From DAITAZ01 sp036824045 (lineage in GTDB: Bacteria > Pseudomonadota > Gammaproteobacteria > Burkholderiales > Rhodocyclaceae), in contig DAITAZ010000054.1 of assembly GCA_036824045.1 (NCBI GenBank), positions 1 to 21,752 on the forward strand: DNA of 21,752 bases, written 5' to 3'. A program made the position numbers and the translations under genes. The notes beneath the pieces are model-generated. The model was not told the DNA's origin. It worked only from the letters and a program-made list of their open reading frames with translations, and made no database searches. Shown piece by piece: positions 1-7,269 of this stretch (within the stretch, counting starts at the first letter, position 1; every line of letters starts with the position of its first letter).

Positions 1-1770
1 TCAGCTTTCCCCAATCCCGTACTTCTGCAGCCGGTAGGCGAGCTTGGGGCGGCTGATGCCCAGCAGCCGCGCGGCTTTGGCGAGGTTGCCGCTGGCTTCG
101 GCCACGGCGGCGCGGAGCATGGCGGCTTCGGTTTCTTCCAGGCTGGGCATGGCGCCCGGGTACGGGTCGCGGGTGGGGGGGGCGGGGGCTTCCTTTTCCT
201 GGGCGATGTTGCCGTTGCGCTTGAGGACGAAGGAAGAGGTGTCGATTTCTTCGCCCGTGGTGAAGAGGTAGCACAGGTCCAGGGCGCCGCCGTCCTCGGC
301 CAGGATGACGGCCCGCTCGATCATGTTTTCCAGTTCGCGGACGTTGCCCGGCCAGTCGTAGTTGAACAGGGCGTCCACCGCCCGCTCCCGGAAGCCGGTG
401 ATGACCTTGCCGTGCTTCTTGGCGAAGCGCTGCAGGAACCAGTTCATCATCAGCGGGATGTCGTCCCGGCGCTCCCGCAGGGGCGGCACCTTGATGGGAA
501 AGACGTTGAGCCGGTAGAAGAGGTCCTCGCGGAAGCGGCCGGCCTTCACTTCTTCGCGCAGGTTCACGTTGGTGGCGGCGATCACGCGTACGTTCACGCT
601 GCGGGTGCGGGTGTCGCCCACCCGCTCGATTTCGCCCTGCTGCAGGGCGCGCAGCAGTTTGCTTTGGGCGGTGAGGCTGAGGGTGCCGATCTCGTCCAGG
701 AACAGGGTGCCGCCGTGGGCGCGCTCGAAGCGGCCGGGGCGGGAGGTGGTGGCACCGGTGAAGCCGCCCTTTTCCACTCCGAACAGCTCGGATTCCATCA
801 GATGTTCGGGAATGGAGGCGCAGTTGACGGCGACGAAGGGCTTGTCGCAGCGGTGGCTCAACTGGTGAAGGTTGTTGGCGAAGATTTCCTTGCCGACACC
901 GCTTTCGCCCAGGAAGAGCACGGTGGCTTCGGTGGGGGCCGCCTTCTTGACCATGTGGCAGACGGTGTTGAAGCCGGCGGAGATGCCCACCATGCCGAAG
1001 CTGTCTTCGGTGGCGGAGGAGAGCCGGGCGGCGATGCGGCTGGTGGCGGGCAGCTGGGCCAGGGGCTTGGCCGACCATTTGACGAAATCGCCGATCTGCA
1101 GAAAGCGCAGGTCGGCGATGGCTTCGTCGCCCCATTCTTCCACCGGCTTGCCCACCACCCGGCAGTTCTGGTGGCCCATGGCGCGGCATTCCACCTCCCG
1201 CCACAGGATGGGGCGGCCCATGAAGGCGCTGGTGTAGCCGCAGGCGTAGCCCACCAGCATCCAGCAGGCGGGCTCGTTGCCGATGCCGTAACTGGCGACG
1301 TGGGCTTCCGCTTCCGAGGAGTCGATGAGTGCGAAGTCGCCGTAGTAGTGGCCCCGCTCCACGTCGATGTCCAGCGCCAGCCCTTCGCAGTGCACCATGC
1401 CTTCGAGCGACACCAGTTGCGGGCCGGCCAGGAAGTCGTCGTAGATGTTGGAGCCGGCTCGTACCTTGCGGGCCATGGCGGCATCCCGGGTGCCGGCCTG
1501 GTAGCCGATGCGGGTGATGAGCCCGCGGGCGGTCTCCTTGTCCAGGCTTTCGATGAGTTCCTGGCGCAGCGCCCCCAGGGAGCTGATGTGCATCAGCATC
1601 ATGCGCTGGTCGTCCAGCCAGATGCGCCCCTGCTGGGGGGCGAAGCGCAGGCGCTTGGCCAGGTCGTGGATGTCCGGCACGGGGATGGCCGCGCCACCCG
1701 GCCGCTGGCCCGGGAAGGGCTCCCGGGCGGGGGTGCGCGGTTCGCTGGTCTCTCTCTCCCGTCGCTTCAT
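1..1770 (-). CDS. tbuT: Sigma-54-dependent aromatic-responsive activator, XylR/DmpR/TbuT family
   Basis: The 589-residue product has the full XylR/DmpR layout: N-terminal effector-binding domain (about 35-145), V4R part (about 150-210), AAA+ domain (about 260-495) and a Fis-type helix-turn-helix (about 545-586). Walker A is GESGVGKE at 288-295 and the DEIG box is near 359. C169, E192, C195 and C203 have the spacing of the zinc site known in MopR. By that same offset the phenol-binding His of MopR falls on V120, which suggests a hydrocarbon effector such as toluene rather than phenol (inference). The sigma-54 contact loop reads GGFTGA (335-340) instead of GAFTGA. The ATG is preceded by GGGGAGGAG. 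The gene lies 138 nt behind the reductase gene in the same direction with no U-tract terminator between, so read-through expression as in Ralstonia tbuT is likely. Family assignment is secure; the symbol is by synteny. Confidence 0.93.
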   Translation of the reverse strand: MKRRERETSEPRTPAREPFPGQRPGGAAIPVPDIHDLAKRLRFAPQQGRIWLDDQRMMLMHISSLGALRQELIESLDKETARGLITRIGYQAGTRDAAMARKVRAGSNIYDDFLAGPQLVSLEGMVHCEGLALDIDVERGHYYGDFALIDSSEAEAHVASYGIGNEPACWMLVGYACGYTSAFMGRPILWREVECRAMGHQNCRVVGKPVEEWGDEAIADLRFLQIGDFVKWSAKPLAQLPATSRIAARLSSATEDSFGMVGISAGFNTVCHMVKKAAPTEATVLFLGESGVGKEIFANNLHQLSHRCDKPFVAVNCASIPEHLMESELFGVEKGGFTGATTSRPGRFERAHGGTLFLDEIGTLSLTAQSKLLRALQQGEIERVGDTRTRSVNVRVIAATNVNLREEVKAGRFREDLFYRLNVFPIKVPPLRERRDDIPLMMNWFLQRFAKKHGKVITGFRERAVDALFNYDWPGNVRELENMIERAVILAEDGGALDLCYLFTTGEEIDTSSFVLKRNGNIAQEKEAPAPPTRDPYPGAMPSLEETEAAMLRAAVAEASGNLAKAARLLGISRPKLAYRLQKYGIGES

Positions 1771-1876
1771 CGACGTTGTCTCCTCCCCGGTGTGCCCCGG
1801 GTCATTCGTGTGTTGCCAGGATGGCAGGCTCTGGCCCCCACGCTACGCGCCTCCCACCGGTCGCGCAAGCGCTGTG

Positions 1877-1902
1877 CGCGGGCTGCCTGCCGGCTGCCCG
1901 CG
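1877..1902 (-). other. Stem-loop after the monooxygenase reductase gene
   Basis: An 11-bp inverted repeat with one mismatch and a 4-nt loop: CGCGGGCTGCC at 1877-1887 against GGCTGCCCGCG at 1892-1902. It begins 6 nt after the reductase stop in the direction of transcription. No U-tract follows, so it is not a classic terminator. It could be a partial terminator or a 3'-end stabiliser that lowers expression of the activator gene behind it. Confidence 0.5.
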
Positions 1903-1908
1903 GCGGGG

Positions 1909-2922
1909 TCACAGGAAACGGTCGAAGTGGATCTGCTGGTACGGCACCTGGTGCTTGATCATGAGCAGGGTCTGGATGGCCTCCACCATCGGCGGCGGCC
2001 CGGCGAAGTAGAACTCGTAGCGGGCGAGGGGCTGGGCCAGCGTGCGTTCGAGGGCCTCGTGCACAAAGCCCCGGGCGCCGGGCCAGTCGGAGTCTTCGGG
2101 TTCGGTGGAGAGCACCGGCTCGTAGGACAGCCGGGCGGGGGCGCCCACGGCTTCGGCCAGCAGCCGGTCGCCACAGAGGTCCGCCCGGGTGCGGGCACCG
2201 TCGAAGAAATGCACCCGCGGCCCGCCGGGCGTGGCCAGGGCGCCGGTGGCGACGGAGAGCATGGGGGCGATGCCCGAGCCGCCGGAGATGCACACGATCT
2301 CCCGCCCGGCGGTGGCCGGGTCCCGCAGCCAGGCGTTGCCATAGGGGCCGTCCAGGGGGAGGGCGTCGCCAACGGCCACCGCGTCGAACAGGGCGTGGCT
2401 GCCCCGCCCGCCGGGCACCCGGCGGACGACGAAGCGCCACAGGCCTTGGCCGTTGGCCAGATTGGCCATGGAGTAGGCGCGGGCGCCCGGCGTATGGGGC
2501 GGATAGAGCAGGGCGTACTGGCCCGGCAGGAAGTCCGCCGGGCTATCGGTGCTGAAGCTGAATTCGGTCATGTCTGCGGTCAGCGCCCGCTTGCCGGTGA
2601 GGCGGGCGCGGTGGCGCCGGGGCGCCACGGGGGGGCGGTGCTCGTCGGCGCAGCGGACCTTGATCGTGCAGTCGGTGCCGGGGCGGGACTGGCAGGCCAG
2701 GCGTTTGCCCCGCTTGCGGTCCCGCTCCGAAAGCCCCGGGGCCTGCGGCCACAGGTCTTCCATCGTTCCCGACAGCAGATCGAAGCGGCAGGCGCCACAG
2801 CCGCCCACGCTGCATTCGTAGGGCAGGCCGATGCCCGCCCGGAGCGCGCCGCGCAGGAGCGCATCTTCTTCCGCATCCACGGCGAACGCGGGGCCGCCCT
2901 CAATGGTGATGGTGTGTTTCAT
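1909..2922 (-). CDS. tmoF: Toluene monooxygenase reductase subunit (ferredoxin-NAD reductase)
   Basis: This 337-residue flavoprotein passes electrons from NAD(P)H to the Rieske ferredoxin of the monooxygenase. An N-terminal plant-type [2Fe-2S] domain shows C37, C42, C45 and C77. The FAD-binding signature RAYS is at 148-151 and the nucleotide-binding GGSGIAP at 214-220. The C-terminus carries the usual YFAGPPPMV stretch. Length is close to the ~326 residues of TmoF. The reading frame stays open upstream to 3789, but the ferredoxin domain begins at the ATG at 2922, which has AGGA 6 nt ahead, so I start there. It is the last structural gene of the operon, 41 nt after the beta-subunit gene with a 10-bp hairpin in the gap. 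Confidence 0.95.
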   Translation of the reverse strand: MKHTITIEGGPAFAVDAEEDALLRGALRAGIGLPYECSVGGCGACRFDLLSGTMEDLWPQAPGLSERDRKRGKRLACQSRPGTDCTIKVRCADEHRPPVAPRRHRARLTGKRALTADMTEFSFSTDSPADFLPGQYALLYPPHTPGARAYSMANLANGQGLWRFVVRRVPGGRGSHALFDAVAVGDALPLDGPYGNAWLRDPATAGREIVCISGGSGIAPMLSVATGALATPGGPRVHFFDGARTRADLCGDRLLAEAVGAPARLSYEPVLSTEPEDSDWPGARGFVHEALERTLAQPLARYEFYFAGPPPMVEAIQTLLMIKHQVPYQQIHFDRFL

Positions 2923-2933
2923 GGTGTCCTGGC

Positions 2934-2957
2934 GGGCGGGGCGCGAACGCCCCGCCC
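2934..2957 (-). other. Perfect 10-bp hairpin between beta-subunit and reductase genes
   Basis: GGGCGGGGCG at 2934-2943 and CGCCCCGCCC at 2948-2957 are exact reverse complements around a 4-nt loop, which reads UUCG on the transcribed strand. It fills most of the 41-nt gap and stops 11 nt before the reductase start codon. No U-tract follows. It may act as an mRNA stabiliser or weak attenuator setting reductase levels below the hydroxylase (inference). Confidence 0.6.
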
Positions 2958-2963
2958 CATTGC

Positions 2964-3950
2964 TTAGAGGCCGATGCCCTGATGGAAGGCGCGCAGGGCT
3001 GCCTTGGCCTGGTCGGCGGCGGCCGGGGCTTCGGGCAGGTTGGCGCAATAGGCGTCGATGGCCGCGTCGGCCAGGGGCACCCACTTTTCGATCCAGCCGG
3101 CGAGCACGGCGCGGTTGCCCTCCTGCTCCAGCGCCAGGCGCACCAGGGCGCCGGCCCAGCGGCGATGGCGCTGGGCGTCCAGCAACTGGGCGTCGGTGAG
3201 CAGCCCCAGCAGGGTGTCGCCGTTGTGCCGGGCCGCCTGGCCCAGGCCGCGCAGCACGGTCTCTTCCACCGCCGGGCGGGTCACCAGGTTGAGCGCGGTG
3301 AAGCACTCGCCCCAGTCCCAGGCCACCAGCGCCTTTTCCGCCAGTTCCCGGAAGCCCTGCCAGGCCTTGTCCTGTTCCCAGTAGCCGCGCTCGTCCTGCC
3401 CCAGGCCGATGTCCGGGAAGGTCTTGGCCAGCTCGGCGGTGCGGTAGGCGGTATGGGTCAGCCAGCGCAGGGAATCCGCCGTCTGGTACGCCGCGCAGTT
3501 GGAGATGGTGGAAGCGGGGGCGATCTGCGTCAGGTAGGCGGAGCCCATCTGCAGCGCGTGGAAGAGGTAGCGGGCCGGCGTGTACAAGCGCGCCAGGCTG
3601 CCCGCCCAGGTGCGCTCCAGCATGGCGTCGTGGCCCCGTGCCGAAAACTGGTCCAGGAGGCCGAAGATGTAGGTTTCCTGGCCGTCCTGCTGCAGGTTGT
3701 AGGTGCGGTACACGATCTCGTCCGGATCGCGGAAGGCGTTCCAGTCCTTGTGCTGCAGGGGGCTGGCATTGCGGTACTGCTTGAACCACCGGGCCATGGG
3801 CAGGTTCGGGTCCAGCTCGAAGGGGGCGTCCGGGTTGTCGGTGGTGTAGTGCAGGTTGGTGGAGACGATCTCGTACTCGCTCGGCTTGCGGCGCCGGGCG
3901 GCCAGATGGCTCCAGGTCTTGAGGGGCTTGAGGACTTCGGGTTGGTTCAT
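2964..3950 (-). CDS. tmoE: Toluene monooxygenase hydroxylase beta subunit
   Basis: The 328-residue product matches the TmoE/TbuA2 beta subunit in length, N-terminal sequence character (LKPLKTWSHLA, KPSEYEIVSTNLHY) and operon position. In this family the beta subunit pairs with the alpha subunit in the (alpha-beta-gamma)2 hydroxylase and carries no diiron centre itself. The start is ATG with GGGGAG nearby, 16 nt after the effector-protein stop. No truncation or odd feature is apparent. Confidence 0.94.
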   Translation of the reverse strand: MNQPEVLKPLKTWSHLAARRRKPSEYEIVSTNLHYTTDNPDAPFELDPNLPMARWFKQYRNASPLQHKDWNAFRDPDEIVYRTYNLQQDGQETYIFGLLDQFSARGHDAMLERTWAGSLARLYTPARYLFHALQMGSAYLTQIAPASTISNCAAYQTADSLRWLTHTAYRTAELAKTFPDIGLGQDERGYWEQDKAWQGFRELAEKALVAWDWGECFTALNLVTRPAVEETVLRGLGQAARHNGDTLLGLLTDAQLLDAQRHRRWAGALVRLALEQEGNRAVLAGWIEKWVPLADAAIDAYCANLPEAPAAADQAKAALRAFHQGIGL

Positions 3951-3966
3951 GGCGTGTCTCCCCGCG

Positions 3967-4281
3967 TCAGAGGGTTTTTTCGTAGTAGAAGCGGACGTAG
4001 TCGTCCGTGGTCTCGATGCGTCCGGCGAACGATCCCAGGTTCACCTCCAGCTCCACCATCTTGAAGGGCCGGCCCAGGGTGCGCTCCAGCGTCTCCCGGC
4101 GCAGCAGCAGTTCGCCTTCGGTGTCGATGCGGACGTAGGCCATCTTGTCGTCCACGCGGATTTCCTTGCCCGGGTTGTCCTCCTGGGCGGCTTCGATCAC
4201 GCCTTCGGTGATCTCGCTGGCGCGCAGCACCGGGCCGACCCGGTTGTTGCGGTAGCCATCGGCGACTTTCTGTGTGCTCAT
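3967..4281 (-). CDS. tmoD: Toluene monooxygenase effector (coupling) protein
   Basis: This 104-residue protein has the size and operon place of TmoD/TbuV, the cofactor-free regulatory protein that binds the hydroxylase and couples electron transfer to oxygen activation. Family-like stretches include NNRVGPVLRAS near residue 12 and the C-terminal TTDDYVRFYYEK. It contains no cysteine or metal motif, as expected for a cofactor-free effector. It starts 15 nt downstream of the ferredoxin gene. Confidence 0.94.
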   Translation of the reverse strand: MSTQKVADGYRNNRVGPVLRASEITEGVIEAAQEDNPGKEIRVDDKMAYVRIDTEGELLLRRETLERTLGRPFKMVELEVNLGSFAGRIETTDDYVRFYYEKTL

Positions 4282-4296
4282 GGTGTGATCCCTTGT

Positions 4297-4632
4297 TCAG
4301 GTGTGGGCGAAGAGGGGCTGCACCCCGTCCACGGCCACGAAAATGTCATCGCCTTCGACCTTGACCGGGTACTCGGCCAGGCGGCAGTTGCCCGGGTTGA
4401 TGCCCTGGCCGGTCTTGCCGTCGAAGGTCCATTGGTGGGCGCGGCACATCACCACCCGGCCGTCGAACTTGCCCTCGGCCAGGGGGATGTCCTGGTGCGG
4501 GCAGATGCCCTGGAAGGCGCGGATGTCGCCGCCTTCCGGCCACACCAGCAGCACCACGTGGTCATCGATCTCGACTTCGGTCATGTCGCCTTCCCACAGG
4601 TCGTCCAGCGAACAGGCTTTGCGGAACGTCAT
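4297..4632 (-). CDS. tmoC: Rieske-type ferredoxin of the toluene monooxygenase
   Basis: The 111-residue protein carries the Rieske [2Fe-2S] ligands as C44-P-H46 and C63-R-A-H66, the spacing typical for this family. It shuttles electrons from the reductase to the diiron hydroxylase. Length agrees with TmoC/TbuB (about 112). Its presence separates this complex from the phenol-hydroxylase branch, which lacks a Rieske ferredoxin. It sits only 6 nt after the gamma-subunit gene, implying coupled expression. Confidence 0.96.
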   Translation of the reverse strand: MTFRKACSLDDLWEGDMTEVEIDDHVVLLVWPEGGDIRAFQGICPHQDIPLAEGKFDGRVVMCRAHQWTFDGKTGQGINPGNCRLAEYPVKVEGDDIFVAVDGVQPLFAHT

Positions 4633-4638
4633 GGGTGC

Positions 4639-4899
4639 TCAGGCCTCGCAGAAGATGAACTCGATGCATTCCATGGGCTGGATGTCGGTCTCGCACAGCC
4701 GCGCCGTGCGCGGGTAGAAATCGCTCATGCCCTGCTTGCGCACCCGCACCACCTTGTCCGGCTGCGGCGCCACCCGGCGCCCCACCGAGTGGTACGCGGC
4801 CGCCGCGGCCACCTCGTCCATGGTGTTTTCCGTATCCACCGGCAGGAGCTGGAGCACGAAGTCGTGCTGGAAATTGGAAATCAGGGGAAATAAAGCCAT
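4639..4899 (-). CDS. tmoB: Toluene monooxygenase hydroxylase gamma subunit
   Basis: This 86-residue protein has the length and order of TmoB/TbuU, the small gamma subunit of the toluene monooxygenase hydroxylase. It opens with a short beta-rich segment (FPLISNFQHDFVLQLLPVD) and contains VGRRVAPQPDKVVRVRK near residues 39-55. GGAGACCGAG precedes the ATG. It lies 24 nt after the alpha-subunit gene and 6 nt before the ferredoxin gene. Confidence 0.93.
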   Translation of the reverse strand: MALFPLISNFQHDFVLQLLPVDTENTMDEVAAAAAYHSVGRRVAPQPDKVVRVRKQGMSDFYPRTARLCETDIQPMECIEFIFCEA

Positions 4900-4923
4900 C
4901 TCGGTCTCCTCGTCCCGCCTGCC

Positions 4924-6429
4924 TCAGGCGGCCTTCTTCTGATAGGGGTTGTTGCGGTAGGCCTCGACCCAGGCGTAGTTGTGGGCGTCGTCGCCGATCT
5001 CGCCGGGGGCCAGGTTCATGTACTGCAGCGCGCCCATCAGGTTGGGCGGCTGGATCTGCCCGGCCAGGAAGCGATCCACCAGGGTCAGGTGATCCCGGTA
5101 GCGGAGCGGGTCCTGCTGGAACACCCAGCGGTCGATTTCCGAATTGAAGTGGTAGGTGCGGCCCTGGTAAGTGAGCGGGTAGTCCTTCACGTTCCAGCCG
5201 TTACCGGGGATGGCGCAGATGGGGAGCTGGCTCATGTTGCAGACGATGGGCAGCGTTTCCGGATAGGTCAGCTCCCGCTTGCCCGCCAGCAGGTTGTCGA
5301 TGATCACGTCCCAGGCCTTGCCAAAACTGTCGTTCCAGCCCGGGTACTTCTCTTCCAGCCAGTCCCGGCACTCGGGAGTCATGCCGGCGGCCTGGTTCCA
5401 CCACAGGGTGGGGCGCCAGAACCACAGGCCCATCTGGTAGGCGTGGTGCTGGTAGTCGAACTCGTTGATCATCTGCTCCCAGTACCAGGGCAGGTCCAGG
5501 CCCAGGTCGATCAGGGTGCGCTCGAACTGGCCGACGATCCACTCCTGCATGAACTCCTTGAAGGACTGCTTGCGGTGCTCCAGCGGCGTGTTGTAGTCCA
5601 TGGCGGTGCCGGTGAGCAGGCTGAAGAGCCGCCAGGCACGGGCGATGGCCACATCCACCAGCTTCTGCGCGTCTTCCTTGCGGCCGTTGCTGATCAGCAC
5701 CTGCAATGCCGGGCCGCCGATCTGGGCGTGGCGCGATTCGTCCGTCTGGATGCTGGAGATGAGGCTGGAGAAGGTGAAATCCCCGGTTTCCGCCGCGTCC
5801 GCCGCCAGGCCCAGGAACTGCATGTTGGTGAAGCCGGTTTCAAAGGCGAAGGTGAGCATCACCGCGATGTCGGTGGCGCTGCGGGCCATGAACAGGTCGT
5901 CGAAGGTATGGCGGGCGGCGATCGCCCCCCACTCATTGGAGTGGTAGGCCTTGTGCGCCCAGTCGAACTGCCGGTCCTTGGGGCAATGTTCGTGGGGGAA
6001 GTAGAGCTGCAACTGGGCGTGGCGGTTTTCGTCCATCAGCCCGAAGGTGGCCATGTTGCGCATGCCCGGCGCCTGGCCGAAGCGGGCCATGCGGGCCTCG
6101 GCGCTCATGGCGGCGTACTCGCCCAGGGCAATCGCCCCGTAGTGGGATTTGAGGATGGACAGCCAGCCCGGGTCTGCCTCCTCGAAGATGCGGCTGCGCT
6201 CCAGCGCCGCCTTGACCGAATAGGCGCCCGCATCCTTTTCCCGCTGAATCTTCACGTACTCCGGGTACGAGGTCTTGTAAGGCTCGTCGTACACCTCCCA
6301 TTTCTCCCGGGGCACGCCCTTGGCGCCGCTCATCACGTCCGGAAACAGCTCGGACTCGGCCACGTAGGTGGGGGTCCAGTTGGTGGCACGCGCGATGTCG
6401 TACCAGGCGGAACGGTCCAGTAAAGCCAC
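4924..6429 (-). CDS. tmoA: Toluene monooxygenase hydroxylase alpha subunit (diiron)
   Basis: This 501-residue catalytic subunit inserts one oxygen atom of O2 into the aromatic ring. All six diiron ligands of T4MO are at identical numbers: E104, E134, H137, E197, E231 and H234. Active-site positions I100, G103, A107, T201 and F205 are those of toluene-4-monooxygenase-type enzymes, so toluene or benzene is the likely substrate, but regiospecificity cannot be read from sequence alone. The start codon is GTG (6427-6429) with AAGGAGGAG 5 nt upstream. It is the first gene of the operon, about 67 nt downstream of the predicted sigma-54 transcription start. Confidence 0.97.
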   Translation of the reverse strand: MALLDRSAWYDIARATNWTPTYVAESELFPDVMSGAKGVPREKWEVYDEPYKTSYPEYVKIQREKDAGAYSVKAALERSRIFEEADPGWLSILKSHYGAIALGEYAAMSAEARMARFGQAPGMRNMATFGLMDENRHAQLQLYFPHEHCPKDRQFDWAHKAYHSNEWGAIAARHTFDDLFMARSATDIAVMLTFAFETGFTNMQFLGLAADAAETGDFTFSSLISSIQTDESRHAQIGGPALQVLISNGRKEDAQKLVDVAIARAWRLFSLLTGTAMDYNTPLEHRKQSFKEFMQEWIVGQFERTLIDLGLDLPWYWEQMINEFDYQHHAYQMGLWFWRPTLWWNQAAGMTPECRDWLEEKYPGWNDSFGKAWDVIIDNLLAGKRELTYPETLPIVCNMSQLPICAIPGNGWNVKDYPLTYQGRTYHFNSEIDRWVFQQDPLRYRDHLTLVDRFLAGQIQPPNLMGALQYMNLAPGEIGDDAHNYAWVEAYRNNPYQKKAA

Positions 6430-6505
6430 GATTACTCCTCCTTTGCATCAACCCTGTAGGTGTAGTTGTCTGGCTCCCGTGGCGGGAATCCAGTCCATTA
6501 CCGTT

Positions 6506-6521
6506 AGCAAAGGCGGTGCCA
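6506..6521 (-). promoter_or_regulatory. Sigma-54 (-24/-12) promoter of the monooxygenase operon
   Basis: Read on the minus strand, TGGCAC at 6521-6516, a 5-nt spacer and TTGCT at 6510-6506 match the RpoN consensus TGGCAC-N5-TTGCW exactly, with the invariant GG and GC 10 nt apart. The predicted start is near 6496, leaving a leader of about 67 nt before the GTG of the alpha subunit. This matches the sigma-54 activator encoded at the end of the same operon. Confidence 0.93.
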
Positions 6522-6644
6522 CACCGGGCGCGGGGCAAGGATTGGTGCGCTGCGGGAGTGCCCGGCACGCCGTGCGCCGGGGCGTGGCAGGAGGCGGGGA
6601 CGAAGGCGTGGTGCGGTGCGCAAGCCGTGCCCGGGAGCGCCCGG

Positions 6645-6707
6645 TTCATGGTTTGGTGAAAAACCGCGCCACGGGGCTGGGCTGAAATGTCACGATTTCA
6701 TGAAAAT
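6645..6707 (-). promoter_or_regulatory. Candidate upstream activating sequences for the sigma-54 activator
   Basis: Three inverted repeats of similar make-up cluster here: TTCA-N8-TGAA at 6645-6660, TGAAAT-N6-ATTTCA at 6683-6700, and TTTCATGAAA at 6696-6705. They lie roughly 150-210 nt upstream of the predicted start, near the range where XylR/DmpR-type activators bind. They do not match the XylR TTGATCAA-type consensus closely, so assignment rests on position and symmetry only. The stretch is AT-rich compared with its surroundings. Confidence 0.4.
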
Positions 6708-6872
6708 CTCGATAAACGCTCCCCGGGCCTGGACGAGGACGTGGCGCGAGTAAAAAGATCGGAAAAAGTGTGAACCCTCCGGCCATGGGCTGCGACTCAT
6801 GGGTCAGACGGGGCCGAAACGCTCTGTCCCGCGAAAGCGGTAACCCATTCAACCAGTTAGAGGAGTTTCACC

Positions 6873-7253
6873 ATGAAAACCATCGCCAAGATCGCTTCTG
6901 CCATCGCCCTGACCATCGCCGCCGGTTCCGCCCTGGCCGACAACACGGTCGCCGCCATCTCCGGAACCAACCAGAACCAGCTCGGAGGCTTCGGCAACTC
7001 CCAGACCATGGATCTGTCGGTGGTCACCACCTCGCCCTTTGGCGCCTATCGCTCCACTTGGCTGGTGGGCGGGCAGTACAACCAGACCCAGGCCGGCAGC
7101 GCCAACGTCCAGCGCATGGAAGTGAGCGTGATCAAGGGTACGGCCAACCCCTTCTTCTCCCACGGCAGCTCTGTGTCGGTGGGCGGGACGGTCAGCCAGT
7201 ATCAGGCCGGCTTCGGTAACTTCCAGCGTACCAGCATCGGGGTTGTGCAGTGA
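6873..7253 (+). CDS. Curlin-like repeat secreted protein (putative amyloid subunit)
   Basis: The 126-residue product begins with a clear Sec signal peptide, with cleavage likely after ALA at 20-22. The mature part has three repeats of the form Q-x-Q-x-G-x-x-N-x-Q: Q34 to Q44 (one extra Gly), Q71 to Q80 and Q109 to Q118, each followed by a short hydrophobic strand. This resembles the curlin repeat of CsgA/CsgB (Q-x-G-x-x-N), but the unit is about 38 residues instead of about 20. The mature protein has no cysteine and is rich in G, S, N, Q and T. AGAGGAG precedes the ATG. The nearby CsgG/HfaB-like gene supports an extracellular fibre or adhesin subunit. Subunit identity is inference; the repeats are seen. 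Confidence 0.72.
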   Translation: MKTIAKIASAIALTIAAGSALADNTVAAISGTNQNQLGGFGNSQTMDLSVVTTSPFGAYRSTWLVGGQYNQTQAGSANVQRMEVSVIKGTANPFFSHGSSVSVGGTVSQYQAGFGNFQRTSIGVVQ

Positions 7254-7269
7254 CCGACCAGGATGGCCG

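Larger units (their letters stand above)
6430..6872. other. Divergent 443-nt intergenic region
   Basis: The only gap over 300 nt in the window separates the monooxygenase operon from the curlin-like gene. It holds the sigma-54 promoter (6506-6521) and candidate activator sites (6645-6707). An imperfect CCCGGC/GCCGGG repeat lies near 6565-6590. I see no convincing sigma-70 promoter for the plus-strand gene, no coding frame with support and no RNA gene. Confidence 0.7.

Noticed and set aside
412..2967. An 851-codon open frame on the plus strand
   Set aside because: It lies antisense to the sigma-54 activator and reductase genes, which have clear domains. Long antisense frames are expected at this GC content and its translation shows no family.
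2923..3789. Upstream extension of the reductase frame to 626 residues
   Set aside because: The extra part overlaps the beta-subunit gene in another frame and is Pro/Arg/Gly-rich shadow sequence. The ferredoxin domain begins at the ATG at 2922.
6770..7219. 149-codon plus-strand frame overlapping the curlin-like gene
   Set aside because: Its translation is a low-complexity shadow with no signal peptide; the 6873 frame has a ribosome site, signal peptide and repeats.
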